A stretch of DNA of 64,000 nucleotides, from assembly GCF_024730565.1 (NCBI RefSeq), contig NZ_CP077725.1:124001-188000 (forward strand), read 5' to 3'. The position numbers were made by a program, and so were the translations under genes. The DNA comes from Clostridium sp. CM027 (GTDB lineage: Bacteria > Bacillota > Clostridia > Clostridiales > Clostridiaceae). How positions within the stretch are numbered: the stretch's first letter is position 1; every line of letters starts with the position of its first letter. A model generated the notes under the pieces. That model was given only the letters and a program-made list of their open reading frames with translations. It was not told the origin of the DNA and made no database searches. Of this stretch, positions 16,525-25,641 are shown in pieces.

Positions 16525-18492
16525 GTGTCTATAGAAAAAATGCATATGGTTAATTTAGTAGGTGAAATGTCCGATTTTGATAAATTAACTAAATTATTAG
16601 CACTAGAAGGCTGCATGCAGCCAGTAAGTGCTTTGCAAGAAATAAACTCGTCAGATTTTGTATTAAAAACTTCAGAGGGCAATATAGAGGCTTTAATGGA
16701 TGTAAACTATATAAGACCTTACTTATATGATAAAGAATATAATATAAGTTTAAAACATGTTGAAAAGCTTGCAAAGGCTCAAAATACTGTTGATATAAGT
16801 TGCGAATATATTAAAGAGATGATTTTTGATTTTGATACCATAGAGAATAAGCTAGCGGAAGTATATGATAAATATATGGGTTTAAACAAAGAATTTGAGG
16901 ATTTAAAACAAAAGGAGCAATACCTTAAAAACACATATGAGGCCTTAGGATTTTTAAATGATGTATCTATTCCTATGGAAGAGATTACTGATATGAAAAA
17001 TTTCCAAATGGATTTATATAAAGTGCCAGAGCAAAACATGGTTAAACTAAAAGCCAATTATGAAAATATTCCATCAGTAATAGAAACTGTCTATAAGGAA
17101 AAAGATTTTGTTACATTTATAGCATTTACTCCAATGCTTTTGCTAACAGAAACGGAAAGAATTTTTAAATCGGCAAATTGCGAAAGAATTCTAGTGCCTA
17201 ATCATTACATAGGCATTCCAAGGGACGTGGCGGTGGTTGTTCGTGCGGAAATATATCAAGTGCAAGAATCTACAACGAAAATTAAAATGGAACTTAGTGA
17301 TTTTCTAAAGGAAAATTACAAAACTATAAAAAATATAGAAAATAGTTATGAATTGGAGCAAAAGTCTGGAGAAATTAAAAAGAGTGCGGCGTGCACAAAT
17401 GAATTTTTTTATCTTTCTGGTTGGATACCTAAAAGTTTTATGGAGAGCATTGATAAGTTACTTTTGAGTTTTGATGATAGAATATTGATTATTAAAAAAG
17501 AGCCTAATGAGAGAACTAATAAAGCTATAACTCCACCAACAATGCTTATAAACAACAAATTGTTTAAACCATTTGAGAGTTTGCTTTTCATGTATGGTGT
17601 TCCTAGCTATGATGAAATCGATCCTACTAGGTTTTTGGCAATAACTTATACTCTAATGTTTGGTGCTATGTTTGGTGATGCAGGACAAGGATTAGTATTG
17701 CTTTTAGCAGGAGTTATGCTGAAAAGTAAGTCAGGTAGAAGTAATATAGGCGGGATTTTTGAAACCCTGGGGGTAAGTTCTATAATATTTGGATTTCTAT
17801 ATGGGAGTGTATTTGGTTCTGAAAGAGTAATTAATGCATTGCTAATTAGACCGATGGAAGATATTAACGATATGTTAATTGGAGCTATAATATTTGGATG
17901 TGGTTTCTTAATTTTAGGCTTTATATTAGGGATTACTAATAGTTTAAGAAGGAAAGATATAGAACGTGGACTTTTTGGAAAAGAAGGACTAGCAGGTTTT
18001 ATGTTCTATATTGGAGCTTTAATACTAATAGTATCTATAATCTATAAAAAGCCATTATTACCGAAAGCTATTTGGATGATATATTTTCTTTTCTTTTTAT
18101 TACTGATATTACTAAAGGAGCCGCTTGCGAATATTATTAAAGGTAAAAAAATATTATTTGAATCTGGAACTAAGGATTATTTTATAGAATCAGGTTTTGA
18201 GGTAATAGAAACATTGTTATCTATGTTTTCTAATACACTTTCATTCATAAGAGTAGGTGCATTTGCATTAAATCATGTGGGTTTGTTTGTTGCATTTTCT
18301 GCTATGGCTTCTATGACTAAGAGTGGATTTGCTTCAGTGCTAATATTAATAATTGGAAATGTAATAATTATATGCCTTGAAGGGTTAATCGTATTTATAC
18401 AAGGGTTAAGACTTGAGTATTATGAATTATTCAGTAAGTATTATGAAGGGGCAGGGATTGCTTTTGAACCTGTGCAGATTGAAATTAAGTAA
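16525..18492 (+). CDS. ntpI: V-type ATPase subunit I (membrane stator, a-subunit)
   Basis: 655 residues. The N-terminal half is a soluble coiled-coil arm that binds the peripheral stalks; the C-terminal half has about seven or eight membrane segments beginning after YTLMFGAMFGDAGQG. SNTLSFIRVGAFALNH carries the conserved Arg that faces the c-ring carboxylate and is essential for ion flow. GTG 16525 follows AGGAGGTGA. Confidence 0.94.
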   Translation: MSIEKMHMVNLVGEMSDFDKLTKLLALEGCMQPVSALQEINSSDFVLKTSEGNIEALMDVNYIRPYLYDKEYNISLKHVEKLAKAQNTVDISCEYIKEMIFDFDTIENKLAEVYDKYMGLNKEFEDLKQKEQYLKNTYEALGFLNDVSIPMEEITDMKNFQMDLYKVPEQNMVKLKANYENIPSVIETVYKEKDFVTFIAFTPMLLLTETERIFKSANCERILVPNHYIGIPRDVAVVVRAEIYQVQESTTKIKMELSDFLKENYKTIKNIENSYELEQKSGEIKKSAACTNEFFYLSGWIPKSFMESIDKLLLSFDDRILIIKKEPNERTNKAITPPTMLINNKLFKPFESLLFMYGVPSYDEIDPTRFLAITYTLMFGAMFGDAGQGLVLLLAGVMLKSKSGRSNIGGIFETLGVSSIIFGFLYGSVFGSERVINALLIRPMEDINDMLIGAIIFGCGFLILGFILGITNSLRRKDIERGLFGKEGLAGFMFYIGALILIVSIIYKKPLLPKAIWMIYFLFFLLLILLKEPLANIIKGKKILFESGTKDYFIESGFEVIETLLSMFSNTLSFIRVGAFALNHVGLFVAFSAMASMTKSGFASVLILIIGNVIIICLEGLIVFIQGLRLEYYELFSKYYEGAGIAFEPVQIEIK

Positions 18493-18570
18493 CATATATA
18501 TAAATATGTATTCTGTGTGAAAAGTTAATGGAAGTTAATGCACTAGATATTAGAAGGAGGAATAAGAATT

Positions 18571-18996
18571 ATGACTATTTTATTAATGTTAACATTTTGT
18601 GTTGTTATAGTTACTATTACGTATGGAGTCGTTTCTCAAAGTAAAATAGATGTTTTGGGGAGGAAAAAGGTAAAAAAAGCGCTAAAAATAAATTTAGGTG
18701 TATTTATACCAGTTATGATGGGAGCTTTGATCGTGAATATTCCAAGCGTAGCACGCGCAGCGGGAACAGTTGCAGTGAACCCGGCTGCTGGACTTGGGTA
18801 TTTAGCAGCTGGGCTTTCCACAGGACTTGCAACTATTGGCGCAGGCTATGCTGTAGGGGCAGTTGGTTCTTCAGCATTAGGTGCGGTATCAGAAGATCCT
18901 AAGATACTAGGAAAAACGCTTATCTTTGTTGGCCTTGGAGAAGGTATTGCTATATACGGACTTATTATATCAATAATGATACTTTCGAAATTATAA
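18571..18996 (+). CDS. ntpK: V-type ATPase subunit K (c-ring proteolipid), unusual four-segment form
   Basis: 141 residues. The C-terminal half is a canonical c hairpin: GLSTGLATIGAGYAVGAVG, the polar loop SEDP, then FVGLGEGIAIYGLIISI with the ion-binding Glu. The N-terminal half has two hydrophobic segments (about 1-22 and 45-65) with a basic loop but no Glu and no c-type glycine pattern, and ends ARAAG, which looks like a signal-peptidase site. The Gln and Thr/Ser ligands of the Na+ site in Enterococcus NtpK are absent, so proton coupling seems more likely; that is inference. Confidence 0.88.
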   Translation: MTILLMLTFCVVIVTITYGVVSQSKIDVLGRKKVKKALKINLGVFIPVMMGALIVNIPSVARAAGTVAVNPAAGLGYLAAGLSTGLATIGAGYAVGAVGSSALGAVSEDPKILGKTLIFVGLGEGIAIYGLIISIMILSKL

Positions 18997-19015
18997 TTTT
19001 TTAGGAGAGAGGATT

Positions 19016-19324
19016 ATGACAAGTTATTTAATAAGTGATAATGTGGATACTTTTGTAGGGATGAAAATGGCAGGAATAGAAGGCATTGTTCTTCATGAAA
19101 AAGAAAAAATATTAGAAAAAATAAAAGAATTAAAAAAAAATCAGGGAATAGGAATAATAATAATAACAGAGAAAATTGCTCTTTTAATACCAGACGAGGT
19201 AAGCGTCATAAAATTATCAAGAGAAAGACCCCTTTTGGTGGAAATTCCAGATAGGCACGGCTGGAATCGTGGTAGTGACTCTATATTAAGATACGTTAAA
19301 GAGGCTATAGGGATTAAGATATAA
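19016..19324 (+). CDS. ntpG: V-type ATPase subunit F (central rotor)
   Basis: 102 residues with a small Rossmann-like fold: SYLISDNVDTFVGMKMAGIE at the N-terminus and GIGIIIITEKIALLI in the core, ending with LVEIPDRHG. Subunit F (NtpG in Enterococcus naming) binds subunit D in the rotor and stimulates ATPase activity. 20 bases after ntpK with GGAGAGAGG as ribosome site. Confidence 0.9.
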   Translation: MTSYLISDNVDTFVGMKMAGIEGIVLHEKEKILEKIKELKKNQGIGIIIITEKIALLIPDEVSVIKLSRERPLLVEIPDRHGWNRGSDSILRYVKEAIGIKI

Positions 19325-19373
19325 TAATTATACAAGTATAATAGGAGCATAAGAATTCGCAGGAGGGTTAGTT

Positions 19374-19985
19374 ATGACCACAATTGAAGATAAGATAAAT
19401 TTATTTTCTAAGATAATATATGACAAGGTAAATAAAGAAAAAGAAGAAAAATTAGAAACATTCAGTTTTGAGGCTGAAAAAAAAATCAATATAGAAAAAG
19501 AAAAGATAGAAGAGCTTAGACGGAGCATCCAAAGGGAAGTTACAAAAAAAACTAATATTAAAGCAAATGGAATAGTAGCAAAAGAAAGGCTTAATAAACA
19601 AAGAGAAGTGTTGTTCCTTAAGGATAAGTTGATTAGTGATGCTCTAGAAAATGTTCGGGTAAAGCTTGTACAATTTGTTAGTTGTGAGGAATATAAACCG
19701 TATTTCATAAGTAACCTTAAAAAGACTTTAAATGCGATGGATAAAGGAAACTACTATATTATAGTACTAAAAAGGGATTACGAAAAATTTCAAAGTGAAA
19801 TTGGACTTATACTAAAGGAGTATTGTGATCATAATTTTGAAGTGAAAATTTCAGAAGAAGACTTTATAGGTGGACATATACTAAAAGATTTTGAAGGAAC
19901 ATTTATTATAAATAATAGTATATATGCTGCATTACAAGATAGTAAAGAAACAATTGGTGTTAGAGTTATGGAAATGCTGGCCTAA
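19374..19985 (+). CDS. ntpE: V-type ATPase subunit E (peripheral stalk)
   Basis: 203 residues: a long N-terminal charged coiled coil (about 1-90) followed by a compact C-terminal domain with GGHILKDFEGTFIINNSIYA, the typical end of subunit E. It holds the A3B3 headpiece against rotation together with the stalk partner encoded first in the operon. AGGAGGG precedes ATG 19374; 16 bases separate it from ntpA. Confidence 0.9.
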   Translation: MTTIEDKINLFSKIIYDKVNKEKEEKLETFSFEAEKKINIEKEKIEELRRSIQREVTKKTNIKANGIVAKERLNKQREVLFLKDKLISDALENVRVKLVQFVSCEEYKPYFISNLKKTLNAMDKGNYYIIVLKRDYEKFQSEIGLILKEYCDHNFEVKISEEDFIGGHILKDFEGTFIINNSIYAALQDSKETIGVRVMEMLA

Positions 19986-20001
19986 AAAGGGGAGGAATAA
20001 C

Positions 20002-21759
20002 ATGGTAGGAAACATAATCGGAGTAAATGGTCCAGTTATAAAAGCTGAACACATGAAGGGCTTCAAAATGAGAGAAATGGTTATGGTAGGCGCGAGGAAG
20101 CTTATAGGTGAAATAATAATAATAGAAGAAGACTTTGCAACTATTCAGGTTTATGAAGAAACTAGCGGTCTTAAGATAGGTGAACCTGTAATTTCTACTG
20201 GGAGTCCTCTTTCTCTTAAATTAGGGCCAGGAATACTCGGAAATATATTTGATGGAATTGAGAGGCCACTAGAAAAGATAAATGAAATGTCTTATGGATT
20301 TTTACCAGAGGGTATAGGGCTCATTTCTCTTGATGAAGAAAAACTTTGGGATGTAGACATTATCGTAAAGCTTGGAGATGAATTAAAAGAAGGACAAATA
20401 TACGCAAACGTTCAAGAAACTGCATCCATTATGCATAAGATAATGGTTCCTCCAGGGGTTTTTGGAACTGTAACCTGGGCATGCGAAAATGGAAAATACA
20501 ATATAGAAACCACAGTAGCAAAATTAAAGCAAGGCGCGGAAAATTATGAACTTAAACTTTATCAATATTGGCCTTGCAGAACGCCAAGACCGGTAAAAGA
20601 TAAAAAAACTATTTTTAAACCACTTATCACGGGCCAAAGAATAATAGATATATTCTTCCCTTTGGCTAAAGGAGGAACTTGCGCTATCCCTGGGGGGTTC
20701 GGTACTGGAAAGACTATAACCCAACATCAGCTTGCAAAGTGGTCTGATGCAGATATTATAGTGTACATTGGTTGCGGAGAAAGAGGAAATGAAATGACAG
20801 AAGTTCTAGAAGAGTTCCCGAAACTTATAGATCCTAGAACGGATTTACCACTTATGAATAGGACTGTGCTTATAGCTAATACATCAAACATGCCCGTAGC
20901 TGCAAGAGAAGCAAGTATTTATACAGGAATAACTATAGCGGAATATTTTAGGGATATGGGATATCACGTTGCTATAATGGCGGATTCTACTTCGAGATGG
21001 GCAGAAGCCTTACGTGAAATCTCTGGAAGACTTGAAGAGATGCCTGCTGAGGAAGGTTATCCAGCCTATCTCCCATCAAGAATTGCAGAGTTTTATGAAA
21101 GAGCGGGTTATGTAGAAAACTTAAATAATACAGAGGGTTCTGTTACTGTAATTGGGGCAGTGTCGCCTGCGGGAGGAGATTTCTCAGAACCTGTTACTCA
21201 AAATACTAAAAGATTCGTTTCTGTTTTTTTAGGACTTGATAAAAAATTAGCTTATGCAAGGCACTATCCAGCAATAAACTGGTTAGCTAGTTATAGTGGC
21301 TATTTATCACTTTTAAAGGAGTGGTATGAGGAAAACGTGGCGGGAGACGTAATGGACTTAAGAGCAAAGATGCTTAAACTTTTATATGAAGAAAATAAGC
21401 TTCTGGAGATAGTTAAATTGGTAGGTGAAGATGTGCTGCCGGACGCGCAAAGGTTGATTATAGAGGTTTCGAAATGCCTTAAAATATCATTTTTGCAACA
21501 AAATGCCTATAATACTGTAGATACTTATGCACCTTTAAACAAACAATATAAAATGCTTAAAGTTATAGAATCGTTTTATGATAATGCAAGCAGGGCTGTG
21601 AAATTTGGAATACCAATTTCTGTTATAATAAACAAAGAATTAATGGAAAAGCTTTATAAAATGAAATACAATGTACCCAATGATGAGCTTTCGATAATAG
21701 ATGATTTAGAAAGTGAATTAGTGAATTATTTTGATGGAATTATAGAAAAATATAGATAA
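20002..21759 (+). CDS. ntpA: V-type ATPase catalytic subunit A
   Basis: 585 residues. P-loop GGFGTGKT (231-238), a bulge/non-homologous region before it (about 110-200) and SRWAEALREISGRLEEMPAE identify the catalytic A subunit. It hydrolyses ATP in the A3B3 hexamer. GGGGAGGAATAAC supports ATG 20002 (MVGNIIGVNGPVIKAE); the frame is open further upstream but that part lies inside ntpE. Confidence 0.97.
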   Translation: MVGNIIGVNGPVIKAEHMKGFKMREMVMVGARKLIGEIIIIEEDFATIQVYEETSGLKIGEPVISTGSPLSLKLGPGILGNIFDGIERPLEKINEMSYGFLPEGIGLISLDEEKLWDVDIIVKLGDELKEGQIYANVQETASIMHKIMVPPGVFGTVTWACENGKYNIETTVAKLKQGAENYELKLYQYWPCRTPRPVKDKKTIFKPLITGQRIIDIFFPLAKGGTCAIPGGFGTGKTITQHQLAKWSDADIIVYIGCGERGNEMTEVLEEFPKLIDPRTDLPLMNRTVLIANTSNMPVAAREASIYTGITIAEYFRDMGYHVAIMADSTSRWAEALREISGRLEEMPAEEGYPAYLPSRIAEFYERAGYVENLNNTEGSVTVIGAVSPAGGDFSEPVTQNTKRFVSVFLGLDKKLAYARHYPAINWLASYSGYLSLLKEWYEENVAGDVMDLRAKMLKLLYEENKLLEIVKLVGEDVLPDAQRLIIEVSKCLKISFLQQNAYNTVDTYAPLNKQYKMLKVIESFYDNASRAVKFGIPISVIINKELMEKLYKMKYNVPNDELSIIDDLESELVNYFDGIIEKYR

Positions 21760-21801
21760 TGATTATTATCTACATTATAGAGACCAGCAGGGAGGTCCAA
21801 T

Positions 21802-23184
21802 ATGAAAAAAGAATATTTAATGTTAAATAAAATTCAAGGGCCTTTAATTATACTTTCCAGTGTTGAAGATGTAGCATATGATGAAATTGTTGATATAGTG
21901 GTGGATGGAAAGTATAACAAAAAAGGGAAGGTTGTTCAAATTTATAAAGACAAGGCTATAATACAAGTTTTTGAAACCACAACTGGTATGTCTGTCAACA
22001 ATACATCAGTTCATTTCAGAGGGGAATCTTTTAAAATAGCTCTTACAAAGGATATATTGGGAAGAGAATTTAACGGGATAGGCGATCCAAGAGATAATGG
22101 TGGCGAAGTTTATTCTTCAAAAAAATACGATATAAATGGAAGGCCTATGAATCCTGTAGCTAGAAAATACCCTAGAAACTATATACAAACAGGAATATCA
22201 TCTATAGACTGTCTTGCTACATTAATAAGAGGGCAAAAGCTTCCTATATTTTCTGGAAATGGTATGGCGCATAATGAACTGGCAGCACAAATTGTAAGGC
22301 AAGCAAAAATTTCTGATGAGGTTGATGAAAAATTTTGTATAGTATTTGGAGCTATGGGCATAAAGTATGATGATTCTAACTTCTTTAAGAAAAGTTTTGA
22401 AGAAGCGGGTGTGCTTGAAAAGGTGGTTATGTTTACAAATCTAGCAGACGATCCTATTGTTGAGAGAATAATAACTCCAAGATGTGCATTGACTGCTGCA
22501 GAATACTTAGCATTTGAAGAGGACATGCATGTACTTGTAATACTTACAGATATGACTAATTATTGTGAAGCGTTAAGAGAACTTTCTTCCTTAAAAGAAG
22601 AAGTTCCAAGTAGAAAAGGTTATCCAGGATATTTATATTCGGATCTAGCGTCACTGTATGAGAGGGCTGGAATGATGAAAGGGAGAAAGGGTAGTATAAC
22701 ACAAATACCTATATTAACTATGCCTAATGATGACATAACGCATCCAGTACCAGATCTTACAGGGTTCATAACCGAAGGGCAAATTGTTTTAAGTCGCGGA
22801 ATAGAGCAAAGAGGCTTTTATCCGCCAGTAAACATCCTTCCTTCCCTGTCGAGACTTATGAAAGATGGCATTGGCGAAGGCTTTACAAGGGAAGATCATG
22901 GAGATGTATCAAATCAAATATTTGCAGCCTACTCTAGGGTTCAGGATGTAATAGCACTAGCTCAAGTTATAGGAGAAGATGAGCTTTCAGAAATAGATAA
23001 GATATATATGGATTTTGGTAGAGCATTTGAAGAAAAGTTTTTAAAACAGGAGTATGATGAAAATAGAGATATGACAGAAACTTTAGATTTAGCTTGGGAA
23101 GTTCTTAGCATATTGCCGAGTAATGAGTTGGATAGGGTTTCACCTAAGATTTTAGAAAAATATTATAAAATAGTGGTGGAGTAA
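21802..23184 (+). CDS. ntpB: V-type ATPase non-catalytic subunit B
   Basis: 460 residues, the usual B length. It resembles subunit A but has no P-loop lysine; [19 protein letters not shown] and [19 protein letters not shown] are diagnostic. It forms the alternating nucleotide-binding interfaces with A. ATG 21802 follows GGGAGGTCC. A short AT hairpin lies between ntpA and ntpB (about 21756-21773). Confidence 0.97.
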   Translation: MKKEYLMLNKIQGPLIILSSVEDVAYDEIVDIVVDGKYNKKGKVVQIYKDKAIIQVFETTTGMSVNNTSVHFRGESFKIALTKDILGREFNGIGDPRDNGGEVYSSKKYDINGRPMNPVARKYPRNYIQTGISSIDCLATLIRGQKLPIFSGNGMAHNELAAQIVRQAKISDEVDEKFCIVFGAMGIKYDDSNFFKKSFEEAGVLEKVVMFTNLADDPIVERIITPRCALTAAEYLAFEEDMHVLVILTDMTNYCEALRELSSLKEEVPSRKGYPGYLYSDLASLYERAGMMKGRKGSITQIPILTMPNDDITHPVPDLTGFITEGQIVLSRGIEQRGFYPPVNILPSLSRLMKDGIGEGFTREDHGDVSNQIFAAYSRVQDVIALAQVIGEDELSEIDKIYMDFGRAFEEKFLKQEYDENRDMTETLDLAWEVLSILPSNELDRVSPKILEKYYKIVVE

Positions 23185-23185
23185 T

Positions 23186-23806
23186 ATGGAAACATTTGCA
23201 CCAACTAAATCTACATTAATGGCTGCTAAAAATTCCTTGGACTTTTCTGAAAAAGGCTTTGAACTATTAGATAAAAAGAGAAATGTACTTATAAGAGAAA
23301 TGATGTCTTATGTATCTAAGGCGCGCGAACTTCAAGATGAGGTAAATATAACTTTTTCAAAGGCATATAAAGCGCTAGAATCTGCAAATATAAATTCAGG
23401 AATAATAGAAATAGAAGACGTAGCTATGACCATAGGCGAAGCTAAAGACTATAAAATTTTATTTAAAAGTGTTATGGGTGTAGAAGTTCCTAAAATTATT
23501 TTTGAAAGAAAAGAAATAGAACCAAAGTATGGATTTTATAGAAGCAGTGCGGCTATTGATGAGTCTATGAAAGAGTTTAATAACGTGAAATATTTAACCT
23601 ATGAGCTGGCAGAAGTAGAAAATGCTGTCTACAGATTAGCCATGGAAATAAAAAAAACTCAAAAGAGAGCAAATGCACTTCAAAATATACAAATCCCTAA
23701 ATTTAAGGAAATGGTCAAATTTGTTACAGAAGTTTTAGAAGAAAAAGAAAGAGAAGACTTTTTTAGACTTAAAGTAGTAAAAAAGAAACATAGAAAGGAG
23801 GATTAG
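23186..23806 (+). CDS. ntpD: V-type ATPase subunit D (rotor axle)
   Basis: 206 residues, two long helices with a short middle hairpin; APTKSTLMAAKNSLDFSEKG at the N-terminus is the family signature. It forms the central axle turned by ATP hydrolysis. One base after the ntpB stop. The stop codon TAG lies inside the terminal TTAG of a dispersed repeat, suggesting the repeat supplied the current end of the gene. Confidence 0.94.
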   Translation: METFAPTKSTLMAAKNSLDFSEKGFELLDKKRNVLIREMMSYVSKARELQDEVNITFSKAYKALESANINSGIIEIEDVAMTIGEAKDYKILFKSVMGVEVPKIIFERKEIEPKYGFYRSSAAIDESMKEFNNVKYLTYELAEVENAVYRLAMEIKKTQKRANALQNIQIPKFKEMVKFVTEVLEEKEREDFFRLKVVKKKHRKED

Positions 23807-23835
23807 ATAATCTTCTGCGAAGGTGAATGTCGTTA
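23803..23835 (+). repeat. Dispersed repeat copy 3 (module 1) overlapping ntpD stop
   Basis: TTAGATAATCTTCTGCGAAG then GTGAATGTCGTTA. Same orientation as the comEA copy. The ntpD TAG stop is within its first four bases. Confidence 0.75.
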
Positions 23836-23864
23836 GAAGTTGAATAATAATATTAATAAAAGAA

Positions 23865-23893
23865 TATTCAAATTATTCAAAATGTGTTATAAT
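23865..23893 (+). promoter_or_regulatory. Putative promoter upstream of the 60-aa gene
   Basis: TATTCA (23865-23870), 17 bases, TATAAT (23888-23893) preceded by TGT: the extended -10 is strong and the -35 weak. A well-formed AGGAGGATA follows at about 23906 but no start codon is placed after it. Confidence 0.5.
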
Positions 23894-24060
23894 GACATTA
23901 GAATAGGAGGATAAAAAAGAAAAATTATAACTAGATTTAAATTTTACGAACAAATGTTAATGTTAAGGAAGTTTTAAAAAAATTACTGTTTAGTTTCAAA
24001 TAATATATGTGAAATATATAATTATGAACAAAATTTTAAATAAATAATAAGAGGTGGAGT

Positions 24061-24243
24061 ATGGAAGAATATAGGGGTTACGTAATAGAAGTTGTAGAAA
24101 ACAATGAGAAAGAATATCCATATAAAGCAATAGCAATAAAAGAAGAGCAGGAAATAAAACATAAGGGGCATAGTAAACTGCAAGCTATCGATTTTGTTAA
24201 GGGAACAATTAATTTAACAATAGCTCGAAATGCTAGTCAATAA
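24061..24243 (+). CDS. Small conserved-looking protein, 60 residues
   Basis: Reads MEEYRGYVIEVVENNEKEYP then a basic/charged middle (KAIAIKEEQEIKHKGHSKLQ) and a hydrophobic end. GAGGTGG precedes the ATG. The mixed strand/helix pattern and lack of low-complexity support a real gene, but I do not recognise the family and see no motif. It starts the accessory cluster between the V-ATPase operon and comEC. Confidence 0.55.
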   Translation: MEEYRGYVIEVVENNEKEYPYKAIAIKEEQEIKHKGHSKLQAIDFVKGTINLTIARNASQ

Positions 24244-24276
24244 ATATTTAGTATTTTAAAAAGTGTTAAAAAAACA

Positions 24277-24305
24277 TTGCATATTAACAAAATATATGTT
24301 ATTCT
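24277..24305 (+). promoter_or_regulatory. Promoter of the zinc-ribbon gene
   Basis: TTGCAT (24277-24282), 17 bases, TATTCT (24300-24305). It leaves a leader of about 120 bases before the gene. Confidence 0.55.
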
Positions 24306-24431
24306 TAATGAGTTGGGATTGCAAAATCAACAACAACAAGATATTTGATATGATTAAAACATTACCTTTTTAGGCATATAAAGTAAATCAGATCTTAAAT
24401 CTTAATATAATTAAAAAGGAGAAATGTTTAA

Positions 24432-24596
24432 ATGGCTGATAAGACTATAGTATGTAAAGATTGTTCACAAGAATTCGTATTCACTGAGGGTGAACAGGAA
24501 TTTTATAAAGAAAAAGGATTCGAAAATGAACCACAAAGATGTCCTGATTGTAGAAGAGCTAAAAAACAACAAAACAATAGAGGATTTCAAAGATAA
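24432..24596 (+). CDS. Small zinc-ribbon protein
   Basis: 54 residues: MADKTIVCKDCSQEF, then FTEGEQEFYKEKGFENEPQR, then CPDCRRAKKQQ and a basic tail. Two CxxC pairs (Cys8/Cys11 and Cys37/Cys40) form a zinc ribbon of the type commonly found as stand-alone small proteins in clostridia. The basic C-terminus suggests nucleic-acid binding. AAAGGAG lies upstream of ATG 24432, and a terminator follows, so it is probably a single-gene unit. The specific role is unknown. Confidence 0.88.
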   Translation: MADKTIVCKDCSQEFVFTEGEQEFYKEKGFENEPQRCPDCRRAKKQQNNRGFQR

Positions 24597-24614
24597 TATT
24601 ATCTAAGAAAAATT

Positions 24615-24648
24615 ACCTATAGGAATTAATTCCTATAGGTTTTGTTTT
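24615..24648 (+). terminator. Terminator after zinc-ribbon gene
   Basis: ACCTATAGGA (24615-24624) pairs with TCCTATAGGT (24631-24640), followed by a T-rich tract. Confidence 0.8.
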
Positions 24649-24659
24649 GTAGAAAATTA

Positions 24660-24690
24660 TTGCATAATTTTAAAAAGAATATGGTATAGT
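24660..24690 (+). promoter_or_regulatory. Promoter of the MORN-repeat gene
   Basis: TTGCAT (24660-24665), 19 bases, TATAGT (24685-24690). Spacing is slightly long. Confidence 0.5.
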
Positions 24691-24749
24691 ATATAGAAGA
24701 TAATGCATATGCATTATTATAAGTACATAAGTAAAGGAGCGATTTGAAT

Positions 24750-25295
24750 ATGAAAAACATAAAATTAAGTAAAGCTAATTTAAATAAAATTAGAATAAAT
24801 AATGTTATAATTGCAAAAACACAACATATTCATGGGGGAACCTATGAAGGAGGAAGAGTTGATGGTAAGAAACATGGCGAGGGCACTTTTAGTTATAGCG
24901 ATGGAAGTAAATATGTAGGCCTTTGGAAAAATGATCAAATGCATGGCCAAGGTACACTGGCTTTTTCAGGTGGAGAAAAATATATAGGAGAGTGGAGTAA
25001 TGATGAAAAACATGGATATGGAATATATACATGGCCTGATGGTGAAAAATACATAGGATTTTGGGAAAATGGTGAAAAATGTGGTCAAGGTATTTGTACA
25101 TGGCCAGATGGAGACACATATGTAGGTGACTTAAAGAATGGACTTAGGCATGGAGAAGGAATTCATACTTGGGCCCAGGGAGAAAAATATATTGGGCAGT
25201 GGCAAAATGATGAAAGAGAAGGGCAAGGAATGTATATTTATTCAGATGGAGAAATTCAAATTGGAGAGTCTAAAAATAACAAATTAATAAGGTGA
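24750..25295 (+). CDS. MORN-repeat protein
   Basis: 181 residues. After about 30 residues it is built of six or seven MORN units of 22-23 residues with the pattern YxGxxxxGxxHGxGxxxxxDG, for example KYVGLWKNDQMHGQGTL and KYIGEWSNDEKHGYGIYTWP. No signal peptide or membrane segment. MORN repeats form extended beta-hairpin ribbons that bind proteins or lipids; bacterial cases are mostly uncharacterised. ATG 24750 fits AAGGAGC better than TTG 24744. It has its own promoter and terminator, as expected for a mobile or accessory gene, though base composition is like its surroundings. Confidence 0.9.
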   Translation: MKNIKLSKANLNKIRINNVIIAKTQHIHGGTYEGGRVDGKKHGEGTFSYSDGSKYVGLWKNDQMHGQGTLAFSGGEKYIGEWSNDEKHGYGIYTWPDGEKYIGFWENGEKCGQGICTWPDGDTYVGDLKNGLRHGEGIHTWAQGEKYIGQWQNDEREGQGMYIYSDGEIQIGESKNNKLIR

Positions 25296-25306
25296 AGTAA
25301 TTGTTG

Positions 25307-25338
25307 AAATAACAGATGAAAAATTCTGTTATTTTTTT
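25307..25338 (+). terminator. Terminator after MORN gene
   Basis: AAATAACAGA (25307-25316) pairs with TCTGTTATTT (25325-25334), followed by T run. Confidence 0.85.
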
Positions 25339-25341
25339 ATC

Positions 25342-25375
25342 GTTAATGACATTTCAGCTTCGAAGATGATTTAAG
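25342..25375 (-). repeat. Dispersed repeat copy 4 (module 1) after MORN gene
   Basis: GTTAATGACATTTCAGCTTC then GAAGATGATTTAAG. Its reverse complement aligns end to end with the comEA copy. It directly follows the terminator T run. Confidence 0.85.
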
Positions 25376-25494
25376 TGGAACCTTTTTGTAGTAAGCATAA
25401 TATTATATAACAACAAAAGAAGCATTAATGGCAGAAACTTAGGAAAAATGATTTTAAACAAAAATATTTGCCTTCGGAGAGGGGGGGAATATAT

Positions 25495-25641
25495 ATGTGT
25501 TGTTGGTGGATAATATTATTATTACTAGCTGATGATTGTGGCAGGAATGATTGTGACAGAGATGATTGTTGTTGCAATACTGTTGTAATAAATTGCAATA
25601 AGAGACATCATAGAAGAAACCGTAATAGATGCGATTTCTAA
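25495..25641 (+). CDS. Cys-rich 48-residue membrane-associated micropeptide
   Basis: Reads MCCWWIILLLLADDCGRNDC, then DRDDCCCNTVVINCNKRHHR and RNRNRCDF. Nine cysteines in 48 residues, a short hydrophobic N-terminal segment (4-12), an acidic Cys-Asp middle and a basic His/Arg tail. GGAGAGGGGGGG precedes the ATG by six to eight bases. Small Cys-rich peptides of this style are known in spore coats and exosporia of Firmicutes, and metal binding is another possibility; neither is shown here. Too short for standard ORF cut-offs. Confidence 0.65.
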   Translation: MCCWWIILLLLADDCGRNDCDRDDCCCNTVVINCNKRHHRRNRNRCDF

